The notes under the pieces were generated by a model. It worked only from the letters and a program-made list of their open reading frames with translations. It had not been told where the DNA came from and searched no databases. The position numbers were made by a program, and so were the translations under genes. A stretch of 64,000 bases of DNA. Origin: Trifolium pratense. Lineage: Eukaryota; Streptophyta; Magnoliopsida; Fabales; Fabaceae. Positions 44,954-57,228 of this stretch are shown here, piece after piece. Every line of letters begins with the position of its first letter. The first letter of the stretch is position 1. The stretch is taken from the NCBI RefSeq assembly GCF_020283565.1, contig NC_060060.1, positions 4,402,001 to 4,466,000 on the forward strand, read 5' to 3'.

Positions 44954-45995
44954 GCTAAGAACAAAAATATCACGATTGCTCTATTTTAAATCTAATAAAA
45001 TCACGGCAATTATATTTATAATAATATCAGTTTAATATATATTAAGTGTTTTGCATATTTATTGTCATTGAAAAATATTATTTCAACCAAATTGCTATTG
45101 AAAAAACGATTTTGAATAAATTGCAATAGAAAACATATAAACCAAAATTTGAGTGAATTTTTATAGTCTAAAAACATGGTTATAGTATAAGACTCTATCT
45201 TTTGAAAATGTAGGAGAGTATGATGGTGTAAAGAGCAAATAAAAACGTAACTAACACATAATATTGCTTGAAAAAATTGGAAAACTGGTTATAAAAAAAA
45301 AAAAAAAAATCTTCAAATAGAGAGGGATTTGGTATAACCGTATAAGTTAAGAATTGGAGGAATTCAAATTTGATGCATTTGAAGCCTGCCAAATTTACTA
45401 AATCAAACAGTCTTCAAATTTACTAAATGTTTTACAATATATTATTTTTTTTTTTTTTTTTGCTTTCACCGCCAATTTAATCTGTTTCAGCACCCTTCCG
45501 TTCGCAGCTGCGGGGATCGACACAATATATTATCTTTTTGTCAAAAAAAAAAAACAAACAAGTCTTTTTAAGATGCAATTTATTCGATTGAACATGTACG
45601 GTTGAGATCATTTCAAATGATTTTATAACTTTGTCAATTTAAACTGTTCAATTAATAATTAATTAGCGAGATTAAAAACTACGTGAAAATTACATGTTTA
45701 TTTACTACAGCAAATCTCAATTCGCAAATGTGAAGTTAAGATTTAGCAGCAAGCATCAAGTTAGCTTCTAAAGCGTCAATTGGATAGGTTCGGGGTCACT
45801 TATACAGTTAAAAATATACACTAACTTATAATTAACAAAAATAATGTGTGAGACATTATCTCTCATCACCATTTAATGCAACAGTTTCCGCACAACTTAC
45901 CATGCGGCTTGCCGTGCCACTTACCGCGCGGCCTAGCACGGGTATGTTAATGGTTAGGCATGAAATTGTCACACGAAAGACATAGAAATTGGCAA
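44954..45995. other. Spacer, no gene seen
   Basis: AT-rich; has poly-A and poly-T runs and a GC-rich word series (CATGCGGCTTGCCGTGCC; CCGCGCGGCC) at 45900-45945. Confidence 0.45.
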
Positions 45996-46015
45996 GGCAG
46001 AACACTTGCACAGTG

Positions 46016-46237
46016 ATAGTGATGGAAATGGATCTAATCTAGTCGCTATGATGCAGTCAGTGCATCGAAGTCGTTTGATTAAAATCAAATGGTTCAGTAT
46101 TAAATGCATTTTTTATATTTTAACATATAATATTCTGATTTTTAAATATAAACTATCTGATTTCGATCGAACGATTTTAATTTCACCGACCGCATGTGCA
46201 GTAATAGGTGCTGACCGCACTGGATCAAGGTCCCATG
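46016..46237. repeat. Repeat-like insertion in the duplicated pectate lyase promoter
   Basis: The two promoter copies match before 46015 (ACACTTG-ACAGTGAT) and again from 46238 (GTGATTAACGGTAAT), but this block is absent from the copy at 40540-41050. It contains CATCGAAGTCGTTTGATTAA and TTTCGATCGAACGATTTTAA. Probably a small transposable element. Confidence 0.5.
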
Positions 46238-46759
46238 GTGATTAACGGTAATAATAGGATCTTATCCAAGTGGAAGGATTAATGATTGTCATAAGTTTCA
46301 CTTTGCAAAGTCAATATTAATTCCCTTTAGTTTTAGACCTTTCACCTATTAATAGCCTAATGTTTTGGTTGAGATTATTATACTTAAAAAAACACAAAGG
46401 TTTTAGTAAAAAAATAAAAACATACAAAGGTTGTCCATCCTTTGCGGTTCTAAATTTAGAATCCTACCCTTCAAATTTTCAAGGACTACCAACCATTCCC
46501 AAAATTGTACTCCATTAAAGAACATAAACCAATGATTATGCTAAGGACCATACAAACATGGTTTTGATTGGAATAAGCATTGTCAAGGTCTTGTTAATTT
46601 GTGAATGTTAAGGGATAAAACTAGTCTTAAGACCTTGGCATTCAGGGAATATCAGGGAAAATAAACACATACACAATACACAAAATAAAAAACAAAAAGA
46701 TAAACACATACACAATATCAGGGAAAACCAGCCTAAGGGCAGTAAAAAAAACACAAAAC

Positions 46760-47686
46760 ATGGGCATGGGAAAAATAATGGTACAAAGTTCTACTAAGGG
46801 TTTGTTTATTTTCTTGGTTACTTTTGCCATTACTATTCCATGCCTTGAGGCTGGGATTGGTGAGTTTGATGATTTTCTTAAAGCTGAAGAAGAAGAAGCC
46901 CATAAAATTGCTCTTGATAGTTATATTCCAGTTCCTGAAGAAGTTGTACATGATCTCAATGTTGATGTTCACTTGTATGTATCACTATACCAATTACTCT
47001 CTTTTCTCATGTATTATTATTACATCATGCATGCTAATGCTAATTGTTGTTATTAGAATATGTATATATCTTTTATATTTTTTTTAAAACTCGCTATCTG
47101 ACCCTATGACTGACTAGTCTGAGGGCATCAATTTCACTGTCCACTTGCGGGGACTCTATTTAGAGTTGAATGACTGGCCCGCCGATTTTTTTTTGTTGTA
47201 TGGACTGGTCCACCGAAATTGGCACTAAAGAAAATTGAACTTGAGACCTTGAGAGAAGCATACTCCAAGGATCCAAGTCAATACCACTAGACCAACTCAA
47301 GTGGGTTCTTTTATATTCAATTAGAAAGTTTGGCAACAAAATTATATGAATCAGTTACAATTTTGTAGTTAAATATATTGACGCAGTTTTTAATGAAGGC
47401 ACCATGATTTATATAGATCAACATTGAGTATTGTCTGAATAGTAGCTGATTTGACTACCAAACGAAAAGTCGCACCACAATCTACAACAGTTCGTTGGCA
47501 TGCACCATCTCCTATTAACTGATTATTATAACGTTCAAAAGAACCATCAAATTGGGTGGGTGGGGTAGCTCAGTTGGCACTTGCTGACTGAGCGGGTGTA
47601 GGCTGTTGGTCAGGGGTTCGATCCTTGGCAGCAGCAATTATAGTATTTTCTTTGTAAATAAGTTGGTGGTACTTATAAACCATCAA

Positions 47687-47729
<43 letters not shown>

Positions 47730-49084
47730 CATCAAATTTATTCCTATGCCTGAAAATTCACAAACTTCGAATTAGTTAAGAAGATATACTATATATAAAT
47801 TGTAAAATAATATAGGGTTTTACTCTACTTTTGATACAATGCAGGGCAATGGAAGAAGCAAACGACACAAGGAGGGAATTGAAGGAAAATCATAATGAAG
47901 GACCATGTGAATCAAGCAACCCAATTGATAATTGTTGGAGGTGCAAAGCAGATTGGGCTGAAAATAGATATCGATTATCAAAATGTGGTAAGGGCTTTGG
48001 AAGAAAGGCCGTTGGTGGGCTTGGAGGCCCAATTTATGTGGTAACTGATGAGTCAGATGGTGACATGGTAAACCCAAAACCTGGTACACTTAGATATGGT
48101 GCTGTTCAAAAAGGACCATTGTGGATAACATTCCAACGTAGTATGATCATTAGATTGAACCAAGAATTGATGGTTTCTTCTAACAAGACAATTGATGGTC
48201 GTGGAGTTAATGTTCAAATTAGGGATGGTGGTGGAATTACTATGCAATTTGTTAATAATGTTATTATTCATGGTCTTCATATTACAAATATTAAAGCTAA
48301 ACCAGGTGGTATGATTAGGGATTCTTTTGATCATTATGGACTAAGAACAAGGAGTGATGGTGATGCTATTTCTATTTATGGATCTTCTAATATTTGGATT
48401 GATCATCTTTCACTCTCTCAATGTGAAGATGGTCTTGTTGATGTTATTTTTGGTTCTACCGGCGTCACCATCTCAAATTGTCACATGACAAAACATAATG
48501 ATGTAAGTAATTTTACATTATATTGTAAATTAATAATGCACGTTGATGAACAATTAACAATGTAATAATTTCATTCAATTGATATTTATTTAATAAGAAA
48601 ATGGCTACTATTGCAGGTTATGTTATTTGGAGCTAGTGATAAATTCGAAGGTGACAGGATTATGCAAATAACAGTTGCATTCAACCATTTTGGACAAGGA
48701 TTAATCCAAAGAATGCCAAGGTGTAGATGGGGATTTGTTCATGTTTTGAACAATGATTACACACATTGGATTATGTATGCAATTGGTGGTAGTTCAGGAC
48801 CAACAATTCTTAGTCAAGGAAACCGATTCATTGCTCCGGACAACGACGCCGCGAAGGAAATCACACATAGAGATTATGCTACACCTGAAGTTTGGAAGAA
48901 TTGGCAATGGTCTTCAGAAATGGACTTGTTCATGAATGGTGCTAAGTTTGTTACATCAGGTGCACCTATTAATAGGGCTCCCTACAAGAAAGGGTTTATG
49001 ATGAAACCAAGAGATGGAACAAATGTTAGTAGACTAACAAGGCATGCTGGTGCCCTAAATTGTATAGTAGGAAAGCCTTGTTAG
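46760..49084 (+). CDS. Pectate lyase, pollen P59/LAT59-like (446 aa, 3 exons)
   Basis: Exons 46760-46974, 47845-48502 and 48617-49084 have GT-AG borders and matching phase, 447 codons with TAG. It has a signal peptide (ending about LEAG), an N-terminal pectate-lyase domain ([16 protein letters not shown]), then the polysaccharide lyase family 1 beta-helix: [22 protein letters not shown], calcium-site region with DGDAI (243-247), WIDH (256-259), CEDGLVD (265-271) and the catalytic-Arg region RMPRCR (323-328), ending with ARHAG-like [13 protein letters not shown]. The usual RHG after the catalytic Arg is RWG here. Family role: calcium-dependent cleavage of de-esterified pectin by beta-elimination in the cell wall; the N-terminal domain is typical of the pollen P59/LAT59 subgroup. 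Intron 1 hosts two SINEs. A truncated duplicate lies at 41053. Confidence 0.92.
47100..47300 (-). mobile_element. SINE in pectate lyase intron 1, minus strand
   Basis: Same family and orientation as 17595-17805: minus-strand A box GTTGGTCTAGTGGTATTG, decayed B box GGTCTCAAGTTCAATTT, and body words ATTTCGGTGGACCAGTCCAT and CCGCAAGTGGACAGTGAA. Confidence 0.65.
47554..47721 (+). mobile_element. Young tRNA-derived SINE with full poly-A tail
   Basis: Head GGGGTAGCTCAGTTGGCAC (A box) and GGGGTTCGATCCTTGGC (B box), then a short body and a run of about 35 A (47691-47725). The 17-nt AAAAGAACCATCAAATT flanks it exactly on both sides (47537-47553 and 47722-47738), so the insertion is recent. It lies in pectate lyase intron 1. 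Confidence 0.92.
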
Positions 49085-50111
49085 AGAGTTTCGTCTTTAA
49101 AATCAATTTTTTTATTTATTAAATATATATAAGTGAATTCAGACGCCCGAGCGCGCACATGCACAAAAACTATTAGAGAATCTTCTAGCTAGGATTATGA
49201 ATTGGCACAATGTTTTAGGGGAGGATTTTTGTTTTTTTAAAACATTTATATATTGTGGCCTTGTGTGAAAGGGTAGTTAAGAAATAAAGAGAAATTGTTC
49301 TCTTATTTGTAAACTTTTTTTTAGTCTATTGTTTTTTTTTATAGTTGTATGTTTTGTACTCACTTACATACACGAGTTGTAATTTATATTTGGTTAATTA
49401 CTATATTAAAATTGTACATATATATACATGAGCTGTAATTTATATTTGATTCATATATTTTAAGGACTGATTATTTTTATTTAGGTTAAGGATTAAGTTA
49501 GAGAGAGTGACACTTATACTAAATATGTGAGGGCAACCTCAGTCTATGAGTTAGCTTTTGGGTTTGAGATCTAAGCATATTTTACAAATTTGAGGTTCAA
49601 TTGAAAAGTAAATAAAGTTCGAATTCTTTCGAACAATTTATTCTTTAATCAAACTAATTAACCACTTGAATTACATTTATATGGTTAAAAAAGCAATAAG
49701 ACTTAGTTTTGTTTTCTCATACAAATACAACGTGAAGAAAGATCTGATGAGTTTTCTTTGAAGAAATCACATTCTGCAAAGCAAATTCTCTGATGGAACA
49801 CATATTCTTCTTTACACTTTTTTTTTAATCAAAACTAGGAAATTATTCGTCCTCACGTTGATCTTAACCAAATCCTTCATTACTTCACTTACAATTCACT
49901 TCTTTATTCTTCCTCCTCACCATTGAAAAGTTTCTTAAAAAATATATATAAATTAATAAGTAAAATGAAAGAGTTAAAGAAATGCCAGATTCAACTAAAA
50001 CATTTTTATATCAACAAAATAAAAAAAAATTAAATAATATATTTTTTTACATTAAATAACTAAGAAATTTTTTCTGTAGACAATATTATAAATACTGAAA
50101 CTCACAAACAT
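49085..50111. other. 3' flank of the pectate lyase gene
   Basis: Contains the 3' UTR and AT-rich DNA. A stretch near 49530-49620 (GGGCAACCTCAGTCTATGAG; GGTTTGAGATCTAAG) resembles a decayed SINE head. No gene seen. Confidence 0.45.
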
Positions 50112-50126
50112 AACTATACAATTTTA

Positions 50127-51664
50127 AAGTGGGAAAGGTACATTTTCTTTATCTGGGTCTTTCTATTGGTGGTGATCCGCGCCGTTTGGTTTTCTGGGAA
50201 CCGGTGATAGCTCGTATAAAGAACAGGTTATGTGGATGGAAGAGTCGCTTCCTTTCTTTTGGTGGTCGTCTGATCTTACTCAAATCTGTCTTGACTTCTC
50301 TGCATGTCTATGTTCTTTCCTTCTTCAAAGCTCCCTTAGGTATAATCTCTTATATTGAATCTCTTTTGATTAATTTTTTCTAGGGGGTGAGGATCATAGG
50401 AAAATCTCTTGGATCAGTTGGAAAATTATATGTTCACGTAAGGAGTATGGAGGGTTGGGGGTTAGGCAGTTGAGCGAGTTTAACTTAGCTTTATTGGGAA
50501 AATGGTGTTGGAGGTTATTGAGGGATAGAGAGGGGTTATGGTATAGAGTGTTGGCAGCTAGGTATGGGGTGGAGGGAGGGAGGCGAGGGTCTGCGTGGTG
50601 GAGGGAGATTGTGAGAATTAGGGAGGGGGCTGATGGTGTTGGGTGGTGTCGGGAGATTGTCTCGAAGAAGGTGGGGGATGGGTCTGATACTTTGTTTTGG
50701 ACTGATCCTTGGCTAGGGGATAGTCCCTTATGTGTGAGGTTTGGGCGTTTGTTTGATTTGGCGGAGAATAAATCAGCTTCGGTAGCTGAGATGTCTTTGT
50801 TAGGGTGGGGGTTGGAGGACATGCATGGGCTTGGAGGAGACGGTTGTGGGCGTGGGAAGATGAGATGTTGGGGGAGTGTCAAGCCTTACTACATACTATC
50901 TCTTTGCAGGCACATATCTCAGATAGGTTGGAGTGGTTGCCAGATCCCGAGCTTGGTTACTCTGTTTGTTGTGCGTATCAGCTTTTGACTTCTCAGGAGA
51001 TGATTGCTTTGAGTGACGTTCATGATGATCTTATATGGCATAGACAGGTTCCCTTGAAGGTGTCGATTCTAGCATGGAGACTTTTGAGGGATAGGTTGCC
51101 AACGAAGACAAACTTAGTTACTCGAGGTATTATCCCAGCGGATGCTTGCTTTTGCGTTTCTGGATGTGGTGATGTCGAATCGGCACATCACTTATTTCTC
51201 ACTTGCAATGTTTTCGGTTATCTTTGGTCGATGGTTCGGGCTTGGATTGGTTCTATGGCGGTTGATGCCAACAGCTTACCTGATCACTTTGTTTAGTTCA
51301 CTCAGTTAGCAGGTGGTCAGCAAGCACGACGGTCTTTTATGCAGCTTATTTGGCTCGCTTGTGTCTGCATTTTGTGGCATGAGAGGAATCACAGGTTGTT
51401 CAGGAACACAACCTCTTCTTTACATCAAATGTTGGATAAGGTCAAGTTGTTTTCATATTGGTGGTTGAAATCGACAAATATCTCTTTAGTTTCAAATTTT
51501 CATTGTTGGTGGTTGACTCCATTGTTATGTATGCATTTTGTTTGATTGTACTTTATTGATGCTCTTGTAAACATTTGTTGTTACTATTAGCACACATTGT
51601 GCTGAGGAAATCACTCGTTCTTTTATTTATTTATTTATATTTCATTTTGGCCTCTTAAAAAAAA
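50127..51664 (+). mobile_element. 5'-truncated LINE (non-LTR retrotransposon) with target-site duplication
   Basis: The 15-mer AACTATACAATTTTA occurs directly before (50112-50126) and after (51665-51679) the element, and the 3' end is a short A run. The coding remnant is the C-terminal part of a LINE reverse transcriptase: LYLGLSIGGDPRR, WKSRFLSFGGRLILLKSVL, GGLGVRQLSEFNLALLGKW, WRLLRDREGLWYRVL, then the zinc-binding domain (zf-RVT: HRQVPLKVSILAWRLLRDRL, C-x3-C, HHLFLTC) and a tail with WHERNHRLF. It carries a TAG in FF*GG, a frameshift just after it, a second frameshift near 50830, and another TAG at 51294. The palm domain and ORF1 are absent. Confidence 0.93.
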
Positions 51665-51679
51665 AACTATACAATTTTA

Positions 51680-53486
51680 TGTTTGAACTCGAATAAAAAT
51701 ATTTAACCCAACATCGGTATTTTATGTTGAACTAAGATTCGTAAATAACTAAGACAACATCTTAACTTTCAATTTTATGTTCTTTAGACAAATTTAAGTT
51801 TATTAATTAATCTGTTTTCAAAAAAAAAAAAGTTTATTAATTAATAGTGGACAAAATAAAATAGAAAATAGGATATATGATCCTTTTAACAAAAAAAATT
51901 ATATATGATCAATTTTCTTTTACATAAAGTTCTTTGCCATTAGCCTTAACAAAAATTAAGCTATCATGATTCTCAAGTCTATACTATGTTTTGTGAACTT
52001 TACCTGTGTCAGAAAGATAAATCTTATGTAGGTCTCCTTTATTTTTTGGTGGAAATATATGGATGGATTGAGTGAAGTCAAAAATCGGTGCATTCATGCA
52101 TTCAGTTAACTATTTACCCTTGGATGAATATATCAAAATATATCAATTAGATCTGACGGCTAAAAAGTGACTGCATGGTAAATTCGACTTTACTGAATCC
52201 AATTCCGAAATATATGTAGGTTTCCTTTGCCAAAAATCCTATGAACCTAAAGACATGTCAAGATCAAAATCAGAATCTATATATTTGTATACCTCATGTG
52301 GACATAAATACCCTCACTTTTATTTATTCATTCATTATTAAATTCCTTTTTTATCCTATAATTATCAAAATCATATGATATCCTAAAAAAAAAAAAACAA
52401 AATCGATTAGCTAAGGTTATTTACAAGAAAATAACAAGAATTGGCCCAAGATACTTGTCACAATAATCTTCTCTTTACTGTCTGACCAACTTTGTTAGGA
52501 AAACTTTCAATATAAAGAATTGGTCAGAGAATCATTCACATTAGGCTCGGAATAACCATACAAATGAGTTGGACATCACATCTTTACCCGAAATTTTAAG
52601 GTATTAGATTTATGGATTCTCGCACTTATAAAGTGTTCAACTTACACTTTTCTGTTTGTCGAGAAAAAAAAAACTTACACTTTTCTAAATAATATGGGAC
52701 TTAATTCACCTCCATTTGCCATAACACTTTTTTTTTGACAAATTTGTCATAACTTAGTGTGTGTTTTTGACTAATAAAATATGTATAGTGAATATCGCAA
52801 AATAAATTATTATTTTCAAAATGCATTTCGAAAATCCTTAACATTTTCCCAAAAATGTATTTTCTCTTGCTAGCTTTAGATTTTGTCTCTAAGTTGTTTT
52901 TTGTGAAAACTTAGGTTTCGACTCTATCGCAATTATAAAGAAAAGTCCATGATTAAATACCATTCGAAAAATTGGTTTGTAAAAGGATGATTGTCCTCGT
53001 TTATAAATATATGTTAAAGTCATCTCTCATCAATCTAATGCAGGATCTTTAACACACACTATCAGTCACACTCAACGAATCTTGAAGGATACTTCGATAC
53101 CATCTTAAAAAATTTATATTGGACTTAATTCAATCTCATAAAATCAATTTATAATGTAAACATTGTCCCCGGTTATAAACGTGTGGTCGTACTATGTTTC
53201 ACCACCAGTTTAATCTGGTTCGGGGGTCCGTTATGTCATCAAATGGTTTCAGAATAATCACCCTCAAATCATGTCTTTTTTCTCTCCATTGTTTTGGCTA
53301 TGAGAATAGAAAGAACAGTGAAAAGCCTGATAGGTCACTATGAAGAAGCATCTTATAAAACAAATTATATTCTATCTTAATTATTATTATTCACAATTCA
53401 ACAAAGTAGCCTAAAAAGCATGCAACACAAACCTTATCATGTTTTGTAAATGTCCTAAATCATTATTCAACACTTAAGGCATCATC
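51680..53486. other. Intergenic, upstream of the PIN gene
   Basis: AT-rich DNA with some legume-repeat phrases (GAATCTTGAAGGATACTTCG near 53080; GGTTCGGGGGTCCGTTATG near 53218). The last few hundred bases should hold the PIN promoter. No gene seen. Confidence 0.5.
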
Positions 53487-56388
53487 ATGATTTCCTTAAT
53501 TGATGTCTACCATGTAGTGACAGCCACTGTCCCATTATATGTAACTATGTTACTAGCATACATTTGTGTTAAATGGTGGAAACTATTCACACCAGATCAA
53601 TGTGTAGGAATAAACAAATTTGTTGCAAATTTTTCAGTTCCATTGTTATCATTTCAAGTTATATCTTCAAATAACATATATAAAATGAGTCTCAAACTCA
53701 TATATGCAGATTGTGTTCAAAAATTTCTTGCATTTTTAGTCTTAATTGCAATTATTAAGATAAGTGATATTAGAGGTGGTAATTTGAAATGGATCATAAC
53801 TGGTCTTTCATTATCAACACTTCCTAATACTTTGATCCTTGGAATTCCACTCATGAAGGCTATGTATAAAGATGAATCTGATTTTCTATTGCCTCAGATT
53901 ATTTTCTTGCAAAGTATGATTTGGTATAATTTGCTTTTGTTTCTTCATGAGCTTGATGCTGCAATTCCTGCAAAGACTATGCCTGCTGCACAACCATCAC
54001 AAGACACAGGTCAGAATTTAGACCCTGTTTGGATAAACAGTATTTTAAGCGTTTATAGCATAATCACTTATCATATAAGTGCTTATATATAAGTGTTTCT
54101 GAATAATGGATAAAATAAAATCAAACTATTTTCATATAACTTATAAGGTGTTTTCATAAGCTTTCCTAAAAAACTTATGAAAATAAGCTGAAAACAACTT
54201 ATGAACATGTCATAAGTTGTTTTTATAAGCTATCCTGAAAAACTTATAGAAATAAGGTGAAAACAACTTATGAACATGTTATTAAGTGTTTTTATAAAAT
54301 CTTTCAAATAAATGCTTATGAAAGTAGATAAACTAAAAAAGTAATCTAAACAACACCTTGATAATTTTCCGTATATTTTATTTCGTCTTGACATTCTCAC
54401 TTTTACTTACATATTCGGTTTAGATTTTGATACACAGTTTCTTATTTTTTTAATTATGTGACAATCAAAGTGGGGCCAAAATTTTTTTTTTCAAATTTCT
54501 CTTTCTTTTATAATGTTCTTTCCTTTGTATAATTAATTCTCTAAAAATGAAATTAAAAATTGATAGACTATTCTGTTTTCTCTGCATCAAATAACTTAAA
54601 CTGAGGCTTGTATCATTACTAGAATGTCTTGCTCGTGTTAGTTAAGGTAAAAAAAATCATATATACAAAATTACATAACATTGACACTTATGATCGAATA
54701 CATGTTCTCTATTTGATATGTGTCCGTGTTCGACGACAACACGACGCTGACATATGTAGTTACATTCAATCGCTATCATTATCTTAATTTGTTACAATTG
54801 TCTATGTGTTGGTATTGTGTCTGATGATGTCCGTATCAACTATTGCAATGGAAGTTGTGTAATTTATATTTTCTTGTTTATGCTTAAAGGAGAAAGTGAG
54901 AATTCTATCGAAATACAATCAAAAGAAGAGGGAGAAGGAGAAACTAGACCAGAAAGGAAAATGAGGATTTTGATTATTCTTATGAAAGTTGGGAAGAAAT
55001 TGATCATGAATCCTAATACCTATGCAACTTTTATAGGCCTTATTTGGGCAAGCATACACTTCAAGTAAGCATAATGTCACATTTGTTTAGCTTACTAGAG
55101 TTTTAAATAATGGTCCTCGACCTATGTTGTAACGTATTTTTGTTATTGTCGAAATTGCAATGTGACTGTGATTTTGGCCACATATGACCACAATTCTACG
55201 TTATATCAAAGATCGCGACACAACTATAATTGTTACCACGACCATTATCTAAAACTCCATCATTATTCTAGACTATCATATAATTTACATATCATAAACA
55301 AGGATTATTAGATCAATCTCATTTTCAGGTGGGGAGTAGATTTGCCGGATGTTGTTAATCAGTCGATAACAATATTATCTAGCGGAGGTCTAGGGATGGC
55401 TACATTCAGCTTAGGTAAGAGAATTGATTTAATTAGTATACACCGTCAATATAAATAGTTTATACTGTCATTTAATTATACCCAGTTAATTATTAAGTGT
55501 GTTTGTGATTGATTAATTGACAATGAAAAATATTTATACCGACGGTACATCAAAATTAAACTCTTAATTAATTGTTTCATGTTATTGATTTTATAAAGTA
55601 ACATTCATTTCAAAAATTGGATTACATCTTGAATTAAATTTGAACAGGTTTATTTATGGCATCAAACTCAAGCATCATAGCATGTGGACCAAGAATGACA
55701 ATGGTGGCAATGGGACTTAAATTTCTTGTTGGGCCTGCCCTAATGGCTGTAGCCTCCATTGTGATTGGATTAAGAGATACAATGCTCAAAGTGGCAATTG
55801 TTCAAGTAATTTTTATTTAATTTCTTTTCTACTACTACTTTTTAGATAATGGAAATTTACATTATATATTATATTTTTTATTATATTAATATTTGTATAT
55901 GATATGATATGATTTCTATCTACATGCATAGGCAGCTCTACCCCAAGGAATTGTTCCTTTTGTTTTTGCAAGAGAGTATAATGTCCACCCAGCAGTTTTA
56001 AGCACAGGGTTAGTCTTTAAAACATATATCTCTTTCATAATCTGTGCTTAGAGCCTAAGATATTATATGTTATCGTGGAGGATGGTTCATATTCACCGAT
56101 AAAAAGTTGGTCGAGCGTAGTTCAATAGAGAAAGTGAAGTACTTTGTAATCTTAAAAAATTTACAATTGAAAAACTACTGCAATCACTTTGTCGGTAGAG
56201 AAATAAACACAATTGACTGAATTTACGATCAATCGTTTGTGTTTTTGTGTACGATTATTTATTTGTTTTCTTTAGAATTGAATTTTGTGGTCTAACAATT
56301 GTTCTTTTGTTTTGGTCACAGGGTCTTACTAGGAATGCTTATTGCTTTGCCAGTGGCACTGATTTACTACCTTATCTTATCACTTTGA
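53487..56388 (+). CDS. PIN8-like: Short-type PIN auxin transporter (PIN8-like, 361 aa, 6 exons)
   Basis: Exons are 53487-54009, 54890-55064, 55329-55414, 55648-55805, 55932-56008 and 56322-56388; phases match and sum to 362 codons with TGA. The N-terminal half has about five membrane spans ([59 protein letters not shown] with the NT-L-G crossover motif; [15 protein letters not shown]). A short hydrophilic loop of about 50 residues replaces the long loop of plasma-membrane PINs. The C-terminal half ([66 protein letters not shown]) completes the ten-span carrier. Short PINs (5, 8) sit in the endoplasmic reticulum and set intracellular auxin; LLSFQ, SSIIACG and the loop favour PIN8, which is pollen-expressed in Arabidopsis. 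Introns 1 and 2 contain MITEs. Confidence 0.93.
54021..54359. mobile_element. hAT-like MITE in PIN intron 1
   Basis: Left end GACCCTGTTTGGATAAACAG; right end TCTAAACAACACCTTG, its inverted relative. Internal duplicates of AAACAACTTATGAACATGT (two copies) and CATAAGCTTTCCTAAAAAAC-type words mark subterminal repeats. Confidence 0.65.
54710..54840. repeat. GTGTC-rich repeat remnant in PIN intron 1
   Basis: GTGTCCGTGTTCGACGACAA, ACACGACGCTGACATATG and a far end GTGTCTGATGATGTCCGTAT resemble the element at 18690-19226. Confidence 0.45.
55094..55257. mobile_element. MITE in PIN intron 2
   Basis: Left end GAGTTTTAAATAATGGTC and right end GACCATTATCTAAAACTC are near-perfect inverted repeats, with further inner pairing (GATTTTGGCCACATATGACC is nearly palindromic). 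Confidence 0.8.
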
Positions 56389-57105
56389 ATATATACAAGG
56401 CACAATTTTGCTTCCAATTACGAAAATTTATAACAAATTTTACAAGTAGATTACACAGATTTTGTAACTGTTGATTCAACAGAGAAATAAAAACACTTGT
56501 GAGTACATCATTATACAAGTTATAAATTATTTCCCATAGAAACAAAACATAGTATAACTTGACACTTGAGTCATTGAGAATGAGAAACCTAAAACAATTG
56601 CAAGGTATTTTGAAGTATTTGCATCCTTTGATACAATATCATTTGTAACTTGTGATAAAAATCCTTTAATTAGGTGAAGAGTTTCATCTGAATTTTGCAT
56701 ATGAAAATAATTCAGTTGAAAAAAGTAGAACACATTGTTAAGAAGTCTTATATGAGATGTCAGTTGCCCTGATCATGAGTTTATAATTATAAGTATGAGA
56801 TAATTCTCACCTTACATGTTGATTTTAAGTTAAGTCCAACTCTCAATTCTAAAATGGGTACGTATCAGAGTGTCTTTAAGATTTGTTGGGATACTCCCTA
56901 TTAAGTCATCTACCATTTATATTCACGTACTTTTTATAACATGTTAACCGTGAAAATAATACAACTCATTGTATGATTAACTTGTAAGAAGTTATGGTTT
57001 TGTATGATAAATGGCAATGTTCCCGTCAAGATAAACGTGAGTGACACATTTTATTTTTTACGCTCTTTTCTTTGTGTAATTGATTCATTTTATTTTATTT
57101 TTTTG
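56389..57105. other. 3' flank of the PIN gene
   Basis: AT-rich DNA with the PIN 3' UTR. No other gene seen. Confidence 0.5.
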
Positions 57106-57228
57106 TCAAGTAAGCTAGTAGCTATAAATGTAGGTGGATAAGTGAGATGATCATGATTCGAATTTCAGTCCCCTGCATATATAATATAATGTTTCTGTCA
57201 ACTGAACTAAGCTCACGAGACTTTTGAT
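57106..57228 (+). mobile_element. SINE-like insertion
   Basis: GTCAAGTAAGCTAGTAGCTA, then a B box in decayed form (CATGATTCGAATTTC), and the tail CCCCTGCATATATAATATAA with TCAACTGAACTAAGCTCAC. Same family as 38725-38845. Confidence 0.6.

Noticed and set aside
50394..50882. 162-codon minus-strand Pro/Ser-rich frame
   Set aside because: Antisense shadow of the LINE reverse-transcriptase remnant.
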